DNA of 64,000 nucleotides from JAGXTF01 sp044224315 (GCA_044224315.1 JBGAKR010000002.1:248001-312000), one strand, 5' to 3'; shown: positions 54,726 to 64,000, counted from the stretch's first letter. The notes: a model not told the origin generated them from the letters alone. Translations and numbers: made by a program.

Positions 54726-57700
54726 TTAATTTGTAGGACCCGGTTGTGATTTACTTTTTTCTCCTTCAACGAAATACATACCTATTTCGCCCTTATTTTT
54801 TACATTAATTTCGCCACGGTAACTGCACTCAAATACATCTTTTACCAATTCATAGGTTTCAGCTGTAATATTAATTTTACCCGGTACACTATTGCTTTCC
54901 ATGCGGCTGGCCACATTCACGGTATCACCCCAAATGTCGTAGGCAAATTTGCGTGTTCCCACAATACCGGCAACCACCGGACCAGAGTGTAATCCCAGTC
55001 GGATTTTGAATGGAATTCCACCATTGGCCTCGCGTTCGGCGGCAGCCTTGGCTACAAAAGCTTCTATTTCCATAGCCGCTTTTACCGAACTGATAGCCCC
55101 ATCGGGATGCTCTCTGGGTATGCCCGCTGCGCACATGTATGCATCGCCAATGGTTTTGATTTTTTCTAATCCGTATTTGGCGATAATTTCGTCGAATGCA
55201 CTGAAATAATAATGGATTTCATTTACCAAAACATCGGCCGAAACATTTTCACTGATGCGCGAAAATTCCACAAAATCGGTAAATAAAACAGTTACTTTAT
55301 CAAATCTCCGTGGCACTGCTTTGCCTTCGCGTTTCAATTCTTCGGCTGTTTCTTGTGGCAAAATATTTAACAAAAGGGTATCTGATTTGTGTTTTTCAAC
55401 CTCCAATTCATCCTTCTGTTTTTTGATTTCCTGGGTGCGTTCTTCCACTTTTTGTTCCAAAGTAGCATTGTATTCTTCCAGCCTTCTTTCGTTCTCTAAC
55501 AAGGCTTGCTGTGCCAATTCCTTTTCACTGATCTCTTGCTTCATTTGGGTATTTAATGAAGTAAGATTGTCGTACAACTCTGCATTCTCCAACGACACTG
55601 CTGCCTGGGATGCAAGTATATTCAACAGCGAAATTCGTGCTGGTGTAAATACGCCCGGAACCAAATTATTTTCGAGGTATAAATATCCGAATAATTTACC
55701 CTTTTGTTTCACAGGCAAACAAATGACAGATAAAACATTGTTGCGGATGATGTATGGATCGGTATTATGTGGACGGGTTTTTACTGCATTATCTATTACC
55801 ACATAATTGTCCGAATTAGCGGTATAATTCACCACCGAACGGCTTACTTTTTCGCTATGGGTAAAGGGCTCATTCAACAATATTTCAGCATGTGCATCTC
55901 CTTTGTTCAACAAGGCCATTATGCTGCGTTCGCCATTGATATCGCGTATTAATACACCTCGCTGTGCACCTGCATTTTCTACCATAATGTGCATCATTTT
56001 TTCGAGCAATTCGGATAATATAATTTCACCCGAAAGCACATTATAGGCTTTAACCACAGTGGCCAAATCGAGGTTCTGTCCATCTCCACCCGCTTTGTGC
56101 TCGAGGTGTTTATCGGCAGTTAAATTCAGCGAATGGTATTTTTCTGATAATTGTTTGCACTTACCAAAAGCGCCCCAGTGGTGATAGGCATGGTAAGCAT
56201 TTTGCAAGTAAAATGCCGCAACCTGATCTTGTCCCTGCTCCAGGTAAAATTCGCCCGACATTTCCCAGGTTATTGCCTCATCCAGCATTACCTGACTTTG
56301 TCTGGCCTGCCTCAGTGCCGCAAAAAACGCACCCTGCCCCTTCTCCTGATTTTTGCTGATGCGATAATAAGTTGCCTCCATCAATTTCAGTTTATCTGCA
56401 AAGTTTTCCGGAGAATGGACAACGTATTTTTTAAATCTGCGGATGTTTTTAAATATTACCTTGGATAGCTCACGTTTGCGCGCAGGGCGAATTTCGGCCA
56501 TGTCGGCAGCTGCCATCGACTCATAAAAATAAAACAGCGGAATAAAGGGCGAGCCTTGAATATTCTGTATGTATTTTCTGGCTTTTTCAGCATATTTCCA
56601 TGCATTTTCTTTATCGCGATATACCACCGCCAGAAATAATTTTTGCATGTATAAATTATGGAAGAAAATACCATTCTGGCTATCGTCTGCAAAGCCATGT
56701 GTTTCCTCATTAAAATAATCACCCATCAGCACTCCGGGGTGCATAGGCATATTAATTAAATCGGCAATACTTTGCTGAAATACATTGATACGACTATTGG
56801 TTAAAGGCTGATTGAAAGACAAAATCTGATTCAATAATCCGGTAGATGATTTTGACAATTCATGCAAATTTTTCCCCGAATAAAATCCGTGATATACATA
56901 GTCGAATGCCAGATAGGAGGTAAACTCTGCATCCCCGGTTTCCATCCCCAATCGAAAGCCTTTCAGCAAAGGTTCAAGGGTATCGGCCAATGGCATGGTC
57001 CAGTGTTTTACCAAATCGTAATACACTGTATAAATCGATGCCGACAAGGGTTTTGTATCCAGTTTCTCGTGCAGTACCAATGCAAGATCAGCAAAGTCGG
57101 TACCGCGTTTTATTTGGCCCATAAAGGCACTTAAAATATACCCGTATCCTAAAAATACATAGGGAGATTTACTGTCTAAACCATACTTCAGGGTTAACTT
57201 AATCAACCTGAAAATTACCACCGGAATCAAATTAGGCATAACAAAATACCCCGGCGATAGCATGTGAAACATCACATTCATGGCAGCCCTGGCCCTTTTA
57301 TCGGTATTGGCAGGCAAATTCAGCACATTGTTTTGAGATTTGCCGCGCAATTGAATTCCGGTGCGCAATAAACCCCATACTACATTCACTTGTCCGGGCT
57401 TTTCAGGCAGGTTTTCACCAAGTTTTTTCAGCAATGCATAACCATAATCAATGGCTTGTATAGGCTGGTTGCGGGCAACATTGCTTTGTATTTTAACCAA
57501 TCCTGCATTTACAGTATCCAATACATCCTTGGCATGGATTTCTACTTGTTGCACAAATTCATCACATTTGCTGTGCTCCCCTGCCATATAGGCCGCTGCT
57601 GCCGCTTCGGAGGTCAACTCCAGCATCATGCCGTAATTATGGCTCCATGGATTAGCAGGTTGCATTTCCAAAGCAGTCATAAAATATTGCAATGCCTCGG

Positions 57701-59918
57701 AATATGCCGCACTGGCCCTGGCCTTTTTACCTGCCAATAAATTCAGCTGAATAAATGTGATGATTTCTTTCTCATCTGTAAGTAATTTTTTTGCTTTAAT
57801 CCAGTGATAAATTATGATAAAAATATTATCCGGATTATCGATTTTTTTGCTCTCTGCCAGGCGAATCCGACCGATTTGTAAATGGAAATTCTCCTTTACA
57901 TCCTCGGCCAATTGATTGTAAAAATAATGCAGAATACGATCGTGGGCAAACAGCAATTCGCTGCCATTTTCAAGTATCAATCCACTGATTAATGCAGGCT
58001 GTAATATTTTCTTTATTTCTGCATCTTTTAAATCAGTTAATTTATGCAATGTGGGAATATCAAAATAACTGCCAATAGCACTGGCATAGGTAAGCATTTG
58101 CCGGGCATTTAGGGGCAACTTATCTACCAGCGAGCCCAGCAATTCTTCAATATCACCAGAAAGATTTCGCTTTATTATATTTTCCTTGTCCCAGAGCCAG
58201 GTGTGCAAACTGAAATCAAAATGCAACAATCCATCCTCTGAAATTGATTTTAAAAATTGATTAATAAACAGTGCATTTCCCTGGCTTTTGTGAAACACAA
58301 TTTCGGCCAATTCAGGAATATCAGATTGTTTGGTTTGCAGAATATCCCTAAGCATATCCTCGATAGCTGCGGGTTGCATCTGCCCCAATTTAATTTCCTG
58401 TAATAAACAACCTGTAGCATCCAACTCTTTTAACATTTCGGCTACCGGATGAAATTCATTCACTTCATTTTCGCGATAGCTGCAAAGAATTAAAAGATTT
58501 TTTAAATCATTTTCAATCATCAGCAGTTTTATCAACTGCAGTGAAGGCCGGTCGCACCATTGCACATCATCCAAAAACAACACCAATGGATGATTGGGAG
58601 AAGCAATGGTTTTCATAAACATAATCAATGCATAATTAAAACGGTTTTGCTCTTCGGCGCCGTTCAAATCAGGCAATTCGGGGTGATCGCCCACCAGCAC
58701 TTCCAGCTGCGGACAAATGTTTATGAGTACTTTTCCAATTGGATAACAGGCCTCGTGTACGCGGGTTTTCCATGATTCTATGGTTTCTTCATCCTGAGAA
58801 ATTACATATTCAACAAATTCGGTAAATGCCTCGCTAAATCCGAAATACGGAACATCGTGCTGATATTTGTCGTATTTACCCGAAATAAATAAACTTTTAC
58901 TGCGCAAAACGGGTTCATACAATTCCTCTATCACAGCCGTTTTACCCATACCCGAATAGCCGCTAACCGTGGTAAGTTGCTTGTGCCCTTCAACCGCATT
59001 TTCAAATGCATCAAACAGCAATTGTTTTTCTGCATCGCGGCCATAAATTTTATGGGCCAACATTAAATGCCCGCTAAAATCATTTAATCCGGGTACAAAA
59101 TCCGAAATAGAACCAGTGGCCTCGAGTTGCACACAGCAAAGCTCCAGATCATGCATGGCACCGTATGCACTCTGATAGCGCAAATCGGGGTTTTTGGCCA
59201 ACAAACGCGCTACTATATCCGAAACCTGTTTGGGTATATCCGGATTTTTTTCAATTAATGGCGCTGTTTCAAGGGCAATATGCGCATGTACAGTTTCGAG
59301 CAAATCCATGCCCTGAAACGGCGGAATACCCGCAAACAACCAGTATAACAAAGCACCGAAAGAATACAAATCCGAACGATGATCCACCACCCGATTTATG
59401 CGCCCTGTAAGTTCGGGAGATATATAAAGCGGATCGGCTAATATTCCACTGCTGGCCGAGGCTTTTACCTTACCAGTAACCATAGTAGCCAGTGAAAGGT
59501 CTATAAATACAGGCTTATTTTCGTTTGTAACAATTATGTGATTGGGCGCAAAATTGCGGTATATCAAACCTGCGCTGTGCACTTTGGCCAGTGAGGCTGC
59601 TATAGAGGCTGCCAACTTCAGACGTTCGGGAAGGGTAGGATTTTTCTTTACTCGTTGCAGCAGGGTTTCGCCTTCAATGTATTCAAGATTAACGGAAAAA
59701 TCATCGTGACCAGGGCCTAAAACCCGCGCCAATCCATCAACATGGGGCAAGTCGGCGAATGAAATTTCATTTTCAAGCATTTCCAACTCCTCTGGTGCTG
59801 GATTTACCGATTTTAGAGTTTTTTGTATATAAGGCCCCGCACCATTCTCTTCGTCTATCAGATAATAAACGCTGTCTATGCTCTCGTGGAATACCTTTTT
59901 GGTCCTGTTTTCAGGCAT
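54726..59918 (-). CDS. Multidomain signalling protein: pseudokinase - STAND/AAA ATPase - GAF - class III adenylate cyclase
   Basis: 1730 aa, cytosolic. Residues ~10-265 form a Ser/Thr-kinase-like domain, but the catalytic loop HRDxxxxN is Y120-R-N122-F-A-P-N-H127 and DFG is D140-L-S. Residues ~290-650 are a predicted ATPase with Walker A GYSGMGKT (320-327) and Walker B LVLFLDD. TPR-like helices follow (about 700-1270), then a GAF domain (~1290-1450, AQRGVLIRDINGE), a coiled linker and a class III cyclase (~1536-1720). The cyclase keeps both metal Asp (FTDF, GDAYM), the adenine-selecting Lys and Asp (KTIGDAYM, YDIWGDT) and the transition-state Asn/Arg (VNVASRM). It likely makes cAMP in response to ligand or protein input. 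Confidence 0.85.
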   Translation of the reverse strand: MPENRTKKVFHESIDSVYYLIDEENGAGPYIQKTLKSVNPAPEELEMLENEISFADLPHVDGLARVLGPGHDDFSVNLEYIEGETLLQRVKKNPTLPERLKLAASIAASLAKVHSAGLIYRNFAPNHIIVTNENKPVFIDLSLATMVTGKVKASASSGILADPLYISPELTGRINRVVDHRSDLYSFGALLYWLFAGIPPFQGMDLLETVHAHIALETAPLIEKNPDIPKQVSDIVARLLAKNPDLRYQSAYGAMHDLELCCVQLEATGSISDFVPGLNDFSGHLMLAHKIYGRDAEKQLLFDAFENAVEGHKQLTTVSGYSGMGKTAVIEELYEPVLRSKSLFISGKYDKYQHDVPYFGFSEAFTEFVEYVISQDEETIESWKTRVHEACYPIGKVLINICPQLEVLVGDHPELPDLNGAEEQNRFNYALIMFMKTIASPNHPLVLFLDDVQWCDRPSLQLIKLLMIENDLKNLLILCSYRENEVNEFHPVAEMLKELDATGCLLQEIKLGQMQPAAIEDMLRDILQTKQSDIPELAEIVFHKSQGNALFINQFLKSISEDGLLHFDFSLHTWLWDKENIIKRNLSGDIEELLGSLVDKLPLNARQMLTYASAIGSYFDIPTLHKLTDLKDAEIKKILQPALISGLILENGSELLFAHDRILHYFYNQLAEDVKENFHLQIGRIRLAESKKIDNPDNIFIIIYHWIKAKKLLTDEKEIITFIQLNLLAGKKARASAAYSEALQYFMTALEMQPANPWSHNYGMMLELTSEAAAAAYMAGEHSKCDEFVQQVEIHAKDVLDTVNAGLVKIQSNVARNQPIQAIDYGYALLKKLGENLPEKPGQVNVVWGLLRTGIQLRGKSQNNVLNLPANTDKRARAAMNVMFHMLSPGYFVMPNLIPVVIFRLIKLTLKYGLDSKSPYVFLGYGYILSAFMGQIKRGTDFADLALVLHEKLDTKPLSASIYTVYYDLVKHWTMPLADTLEPLLKGFRLGMETGDAEFTSYLAFDYVYHGFYSGKNLHELSKSSTGLLNQILSFNQPLTNSRINVFQQSIADLINMPMHPGVLMGDYFNEETHGFADDSQNGIFFHNLYMQKLFLAVVYRDKENAWKYAEKARKYIQNIQGSPFIPLFYFYESMAAADMAEIRPARKRELSKVIFKNIRRFKKYVVHSPENFADKLKLMEATYYRISKNQEKGQGAFFAALRQARQSQVMLDEAITWEMSGEFYLEQGQDQVAAFYLQNAYHAYHHWGAFGKCKQLSEKYHSLNLTADKHLEHKAGGDGQNLDLATVVKAYNVLSGEIILSELLEKMMHIMVENAGAQRGVLIRDINGERSIMALLNKGDAHAEILLNEPFTHSEKVSRSVVNYTANSDNYVVIDNAVKTRPHNTDPYIIRNNVLSVICLPVKQKGKLFGYLYLENNLVPGVFTPARISLLNILASQAAVSLENAELYDNLTSLNTQMKQEISEKELAQQALLENERRLEEYNATLEQKVEERTQEIKKQKDELEVEKHKSDTLLLNILPQETAEELKREGKAVPRRFDKVTVLFTDFVEFSRISENVSADVLVNEIHYYFSAFDEIIAKYGLEKIKTIGDAYMCAAGIPREHPDGAISSVKAAMEIEAFVAKAAAEREANGGIPFKIRLGLHSGPVVAGIVGTRKFAYDIWGDTVNVASRMESNSVPGKINITAETYELVKDVFECSYRGEINVKNKGEIGMYFVEGEKSKSQPGPTN

Positions 59919-60139
59919 TATTTGTAGTTATTACCTACAATAATATGTAAAAAATTCTAATTGAATGTAGAAATATCAAATATGCCTCAACTGCAATCTT
60001 GTGAGGGGCCTTTAACACAAACCCAATTTTACCTAATAAAACTTACATTTTACTTACTTAAACAAGTATTCAAACTTGCAAAGCATCAGATATCAATGGT
60101 TCATAGAACGCGCAAAACTGAAAATAAAAGGCAAAAGTC

Positions 60140-60169
60140 TTGGTTAAAGATATATTTTGTATAGATTTG
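60140..60169 (+). promoter_or_regulatory. Promoter of the DyP locus
   Basis: TTGG (60140-60143), 18-bp spacer, TAGATTTG (60162-60169, exact), 16 nt before the ATG at 60186. The rest of the 267-bp gap to the cyclase gene shows only a short inverted repeat near the cyclase start. Confidence 0.6.
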
Positions 60170-60185
60170 TCCATTCCTTAATTCT

Positions 60186-61436
60186 ATGACCAAACAAAGT
60201 GGGGTTAACATTTGTGTTGACATTGAAACGGGTAAGCGCGCTGCTCTTGAGGCAGTGCTCGATGAATACCAGCAAGCCTGGTTCAAATTCGAAAAAATGT
60301 CATTTGAAGAAATTCAAACGGTGCATTTTTGCCGATGGGTAATTTTGGATGAAATTATTACCCCAGAAAAAACATACCCGGAAAGATTATTTTTTGAAAG
60401 CAATTTCGATGGCACCGATCCAAAAGCGCATATCAAAGACCTGATGCGCTGCAGCGAAGAAATGCTGGACCGTATTTATTCCCTTTGTATTGGCTATCCA
60501 TCCAATGGAAATTACGATGCAAAAACGGGTTATTTAATTGCAAATATTACCCCAATTACCGTGTTTTATAATAGCACACCCCTGCGAAATTTAAAACGCA
60601 TAAAAGACGAGGACAAACTCCGCACTACCCTGTGGAGCTACCTCAATTCGCGCGATTTAACAGGCAGAAGCGCCAAAACTGTGGCCGATGATTTGCGCGA
60701 ATATGTAACCTCAAATCCCGAATTTAATTGGCTGAAAAATAAAGATAAAATGCCGGCAATAAATATTCCTGGTTTATTGCTGGTAGGTGTCACCATTCTG
60801 GTACTTTTACCTTTTCTGATCGTACTGATTCTGGTAATCCGAATTTTTTACGAACCACGCATGAAGCCACTGGGGCTTAAACCCGGCCAAATTAATTTTG
60901 ACCATATGAATGCGCTGGAAAAAAATGAGGACATTATTTTTCAGAATCAATTTAGCCAAATGTTGTATTTAAATACTTCCATCCCACGCCAAATTACCAT
61001 TCGGCTGGTTTTAAAATTAACCACTGCATTGGGCAAATACTTCTTCATCAATGGGCAGCTCATGGGCATTCCCACCATTCACTTTGCCCGCTGGATTTTA
61101 ATGGACAACGGCAAGCATATGTTTTTTACCAGTAATTTTGATGGAAGTTGGCAACAATATCTGGGCGATTTTATAGATAAAAGTGGCTGGGGATTATCTG
61201 CCATCTGGAGCAACTCGGCCGGCTTTCCCAAAACCAAATTTTTGTTTACCGGCGGTGCTTACAACGAAGAGCAATTCCTTGCCTGGTCAAGGTATTACCA
61301 AGTACCCACCCAATTTTGGTTCTCGGCCTATCCTTCATTATCTACCAAAAACATCATCAACAATTCATTCATCCGTCGCGATGTGATGCGAAATTTAAAT
61401 GAGGCACAAGCAAAAAAATTCTTAAGAAGATTTTAA
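60186..61436 (+). CDS. Membrane protein with internally duplicated HFxRW...NFDG motif, DyP-associated
   Basis: 416 aa, no family recognised. One central hydrophobic segment (residues 194-220) separates two soluble halves. Each half carries the same motif: H47-F-C-R-W...D55...FFESNFDG (to 76) and H299-F-A-R-W...D307...FFTSNFDG (to 320). Each motif is followed by a Ser/Gly/Pro-containing helix (CIGYPSNG; WSNSAGFPKT), indicating an ancient duplication. It is only 4 bp upstream of the DyP peroxidase gene and shares its promoter, so it may anchor or assist the peroxidase at the membrane. Enzymatic activity is not evident. Confidence 0.7.
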   Translation: MTKQSGVNICVDIETGKRAALEAVLDEYQQAWFKFEKMSFEEIQTVHFCRWVILDEIITPEKTYPERLFFESNFDGTDPKAHIKDLMRCSEEMLDRIYSLCIGYPSNGNYDAKTGYLIANITPITVFYNSTPLRNLKRIKDEDKLRTTLWSYLNSRDLTGRSAKTVADDLREYVTSNPEFNWLKNKDKMPAINIPGLLLVGVTILVLLPFLIVLILVIRIFYEPRMKPLGLKPGQINFDHMNALEKNEDIIFQNQFSQMLYLNTSIPRQITIRLVLKLTTALGKYFFINGQLMGIPTIHFARWILMDNGKHMFFTSNFDGSWQQYLGDFIDKSGWGLSAIWSNSAGFPKTKFLFTGGAYNEEQFLAWSRYYQVPTQFWFSAYPSLSTKNIINNSFIRRDVMRNLNEAQAKKFLRRF

Positions 61437-61440
61437 ATCC

Positions 61441-62844
61441 ATGAAACAAGATATCGTAAATCTCGAACTCGAAGACATACAGGGATTAATACTGCGCGGT
61501 TACAAACGCATGCAATTTGCCAAATACATTCTGTTGGAAATTGAGGATTTGGAAAAAACCAAAAAATGGCTGCACGACATAGCCGACGAACTTACCAATA
61601 CCGAAACCAAGGAGCTGCAAAATTGCCTGAATATTGCCTTTACCAATCAGGGTTTATTGCGACTTGGATTATACACCGAAAATCTGAATGCATTTTCACA
61701 GGAATTTCGCGACGGAATGAACGAAGAACACCGTTCGCGCCTGTTAGGTGATATAGATAGCTCGGCACCCACTAATTGGAGATGGGGACATGCCGATGCC
61801 GACCGGATTCATATTCTGCTATTGGTTTTTGGCGCAACCCAAGCCGATGTAGACAATTTTTACAACCTTCACAGTACCCGGGTTATGGCCAATGGAATGT
61901 CTATCGTGCATACCCTGGAGGGACAGACATTACCCAACAACAAAGAGCATTTTGGTTTCCGGGATGGCATTTCACAACCCGATGTAATTGGCAGCGGACG
62001 TGTTGGCCCGCCTAATAACATGATAAAACCAGGCGAATTTATTTTAGGCTATAAAAATGAATACGATGTGCTCCCGGACAGTCCATACATTCAAAAAACC
62101 CAGGGCAACATCAACCTATTGCCCGAAGATAGTGAAGGAATGGGGAAAAAAGACCTGGGGCGCAATGGCAGCTATCTGGTTTTCCGTCAGATTGAGCAGG
62201 ATGTAGAAGCATTCTGGACCTTTATGAACGAAAAATCAAAAAACAAGGAAGAGGCTTTAATGCTGGCCTCAAAAATGATGGGACGCTGGCCCAGCGGAGC
62301 TCCATTGGTAAAATTCCCTGACAAGGATCCGGGTGGAAATTCGGACGACAATGATTTTGGTTATTTGCACAACGACCCACAGGGATTGAAGTGCCCCTTC
62401 GGCTCCCATATCCGACGCACCAATCCGCGCAACCATTTCGAAACCAGCACCGAGGCCAATAGCCTGATGATTACAAAAAGGCACCGCATCATGCGCCGCG
62501 CCAGGTTATACGGACAACCCTTTGCAGGCTCACCCGACAATTATAAACCCGAAGGTGAAGTAGGGCTGCAATTCATTTGCTTCCAATCGGATATTGGAAA
62601 GCAATTTGAATTTATTCAACACACCTGGTGCAATTACCCCAACTTTATGGATCTTTATGATGATCCCGACCCCATCGTAGGGGTTCGCGATAACGCATTG
62701 CCGGGTTATACCCAGAACTTTACCATACAGGCCGAACCGGTGAGTAAAACGATTACCATTTTAAAGCCGTTTACCAAAATAAGGGGTGGTGCTTACTTCT
62801 TTTTCCCCGGTATTGTAGCTGTGCGTTATCTGGCTACGCTATAA
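61441..62844 (+). CDS. DyP-type heme peroxidase
   Basis: 467 aa. The diagnostic GxxDG loop is present (FGFRDGISQP, Asp175), followed by the proximal heme-ligand block CPFGSHIRRTNPR (His323). DyP enzymes oxidise dyes, phenolics or porphyrins with hydrogen peroxide. There is no Tat or Sec signal, so it is probably cytosolic or carried with a partner; its start is 4 bp after the duplicated-motif membrane protein. It contains no extra fused domain. The 3' end overlaps the convergent NTF2-like gene by 19 bp. It resembles the longer C/D-type DyPs in length. Confidence 0.9.
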   Translation: MKQDIVNLELEDIQGLILRGYKRMQFAKYILLEIEDLEKTKKWLHDIADELTNTETKELQNCLNIAFTNQGLLRLGLYTENLNAFSQEFRDGMNEEHRSRLLGDIDSSAPTNWRWGHADADRIHILLLVFGATQADVDNFYNLHSTRVMANGMSIVHTLEGQTLPNNKEHFGFRDGISQPDVIGSGRVGPPNNMIKPGEFILGYKNEYDVLPDSPYIQKTQGNINLLPEDSEGMGKKDLGRNGSYLVFRQIEQDVEAFWTFMNEKSKNKEEALMLASKMMGRWPSGAPLVKFPDKDPGGNSDDNDFGYLHNDPQGLKCPFGSHIRRTNPRNHFETSTEANSLMITKRHRIMRRARLYGQPFAGSPDNYKPEGEVGLQFICFQSDIGKQFEFIQHTWCNYPNFMDLYDDPDPIVGVRDNALPGYTQNFTIQAEPVSKTITILKPFTKIRGGAYFFFPGIVAVRYLATL

Positions 62845-63233
62845 CCCTCAAAGGCATCTGCAATGGCATTTGTATCCATGTACACCTGCACTTTGCTTAC
62901 CAGGGCGCCTGTAAACGTAAACAGCATAACCCACTCGGTATGATAAACCTTGCCGGTTGATTTTACCAGCGCGGAATCGCGACCTACTACGGCTACCAAA
63001 TTATCGGTTTCCAAAAACTGCAGGGGTTCAAAAGATTGCACCTCCAGCATGGATGCCTCTTTGGCAAACATTTCCAAAATTCCCTGTTTACCCTTGTAAA
63101 GTCCACCATAGGGAACTGCAGGGGCTCCGGGCTCTAGCCAGGTAATGTTGTCATCGAGGTGAGATAGTAAATCGGTAATGTTTTTGGTTGCATAATCTTT
63201 GAAAATCAGCAACACGATTTCTTTATTTGTCAT
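62826..63233 (-). CDS. NTF2-like/SnoaL-like protein
   Basis: 135 aa with the cone-shaped NTF2-like pattern: N-terminal helix (IVLLIFKDYATKNITDLLSHLDDNITWLEPG), GGLYKGKQGILEMF, and closing strands (EWVMLFTFTGALVSKVQVYMDT). Members serve as small-molecule isomerases, hydrolases or binding proteins. It lies 14 bp after the catalase-like gene on the same strand, presumably one operon. Ligand unknown. Confidence 0.8.
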   Translation of the reverse strand: MTNKEIVLLIFKDYATKNITDLLSHLDDNITWLEPGAPAVPYGGLYKGKQGILEMFAKEASMLEVQSFEPLQFLETDNLVAVVGRDSALVKSTGKVYHTEWVMLFTFTGALVSKVQVYMDTNAIADAFEGYSVAR

Positions 63234-63247
63234 GGCGGTTTTTGTTT

Positions 63248-64000
63248 TTAAAATTCGGGAATATTCAGGTTTTCGGGTTCAAATTCTTTCTCATCATTGC
63301 GTTCATGCCTGAATCGCGATAGACTTTCATACACCAGTTTACGTGCCCGGTTCAAACCACCAAGGGGGCGGTGATCGGGCAAACTATGCCAGGGATTAAA
63401 TGACAAATTGGTGCCGTATTCATTCTGCGCATCGGTATCAAAAGTTTGCACTGGAATAATAATAGTGGCCAGTTTTACGGGTTTGGAAGACCATTTCACT
63501 GTGGCGTTTTCAATGGGCATTTTTGTAGCATCGTCCTGAAATTGAACACAAAAATCGTATTTAATTTCTTTTCGACTCAAAACATCATTGAGTTGGTAGC
63601 GCAAATAATCGTCGTGGGGTTTAGCCGCAATTGGTGTATTCTCAGGGTTCACAGGCACAGCCATATATTTCACCGCCAGATCGGGATTGCCAAACTGGTA
63701 TGGTGTAGTGCTGAAATAGGGTATTTCTACAATGCTGCCAAAGGATTTAAAAGCTTTAATTGTGCGCAACAACACACCCCAATTCATAGGGTTCAGCGCA
63801 AAGAACAACATGGCAAGCTTTGAACTGCTGGTTACTGCCTTGATGGTGCGGCTAAATTGTTTCACATCACTGGCCATAAAGGCTTCGGTAGAAATCAGTA
63901 CAAAATCCTGGGTTTTTGCATCCTGTTTATCCGACAGAAGCTTCTCGCCATCAACCCCTACCAATTTGATTGCCATGCCGCGTACATCTTTTTTCTTATC
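63248..64000 (-). CDS. Catalase-like (heme) protein, 5' end outside window
   Basis: 250 codons visible; the frame is open through base 64000. The segment GDVRG-type DKKKDVRGMAIKLVGVDGE matches the R-G-x-A-I-K-x-x-G core of catalase-family proteins (SrpA-like or lipoxygenase-fused branch), and FNPWHSLPDHRPLGGLNRARKLVY is the C-terminal proximal block seen in catalase-related proteins. Catalytic His and Tyr cannot all be checked because the N-terminus is missing. Treating the Met at 63976 as the start would cut through the conserved core, so it is annotated as partial. It is paired with an NTF2-like protein and faces the DyP operon. Confidence 0.72.
   Translation of the reverse strand, partial: DKKKDVRGMAIKLVGVDGEKLLSDKQDAKTQDFVLISTEAFMASDVKQFSRTIKAVTSSSKLAMLFFALNPMNWGVLLRTIKAFKSFGSIVEIPYFSTTPYQFGNPDLAVKYMAVPVNPENTPIAAKPHDDYLRYQLNDVLSRKEIKYDFCVQFQDDATKMPIENATVKWSSKPVKLATIIIPVQTFDTDAQNEYGTNLSFNPWHSLPDHRPLGGLNRARKLVYESLSRFRHERNDEKEFEPENLNIPEF

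Noticed and set aside
54726..59918. Histidine kinase at the end of the multidomain protein
   Set aside because: The C-terminus carries class III cyclase residues; no H-box or HATPase motif was found.

Overview
The window comes from a chromosome of a member of the Bacteroidota, most likely a Chitinophagales- or Sphingobacteriales-like lineage; the species cannot be fixed from sequence alone. The evidence is TonB-dependent receptors with an N-terminal carboxypeptidase-regulatory-like domain, a PorV/PorQ-family barrel, proteins ending in type A-like and type B (gliding-motility-like) type IX secretion (T9SS) sorting domains, Bacteroidota promoter boxes (TTTG, about 18-21 bp, TAnnTTTG), no obvious Shine-Dalgarno sites, and frequent TTG/GTG starts. 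I found no tRNA, rRNA, CRISPR array, insertion sequence or prophage.

Layout. 1-2.2 kb (minus): a tightly overlapping housekeeping run greA - HIT protein - lgt - holB (holB cut by the window edge). 2.2-11.1 kb (minus): an apparent operon of a large TonB-dependent receptor, a 1315-aa secreted protein with a T9SS-type C-terminus and a PorV-like barrel. 11.2-16.1 kb (minus): a D-2-hydroxyacid dehydrogenase, then a paralogue of the receptor broken by a net 68-nt deletion. 16.4-19.1 kb: a biotin carboxylase and a TerB-like protein, divergent from a CcmB-like permease across a perfect palindrome. 19.1-24.1 kb: tail-specific protease, M49-type peptidase, FemAB/GNAT-like protein.

24.1-28.4 kb is an AT-rich accessory segment: a Bacteroidota-specific hypothetical protein, an XRE regulator bracketed by two copies of a near-identical palindrome, a lipoprotein and two small beta-barrel-like proteins. 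28.5-30.8 kb: a secreted C1 peptidase, a 43-aa lipoprotein, an unusual block of 7-, 14- and 11-bp tandem repeats, and a low-molecular-weight phosphatase. 30.9-40.0 kb: two tandem paralogous giant T9SS type B proteins with an IgGFc-binding-like N-terminus and PKD repeats.

40.1-51.6 kb is rich in envelope functions: LpxH-like phosphoesterase, glycosyltransferase, alanine dehydrogenase, WG-repeat protein, alpha/beta hydrolase, barrel protein, Kdo transferase WaaA, sterol desaturase-like hydroxylase and CapA-like protein. 51.8-59.9 kb: an AsmA-like protein with a long coiled tail converges on a 1730-aa signalling protein (degenerate kinase - STAND/AAA ATPase - GAF - class III cyclase). 60.2-64.0 kb: a membrane protein with an internally duplicated motif, apparently co-transcribed with a DyP-type heme peroxidase, facing an NTF2-like protein and a catalase-like protein cut by the window end.

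The leading candidates for under-described biology are the receptor / T9SS substrate / PorV trio with its decaying paralogue, the DyP plus duplicated-motif membrane protein locus, the pseudokinase-cyclase, and the XRE palindrome island.
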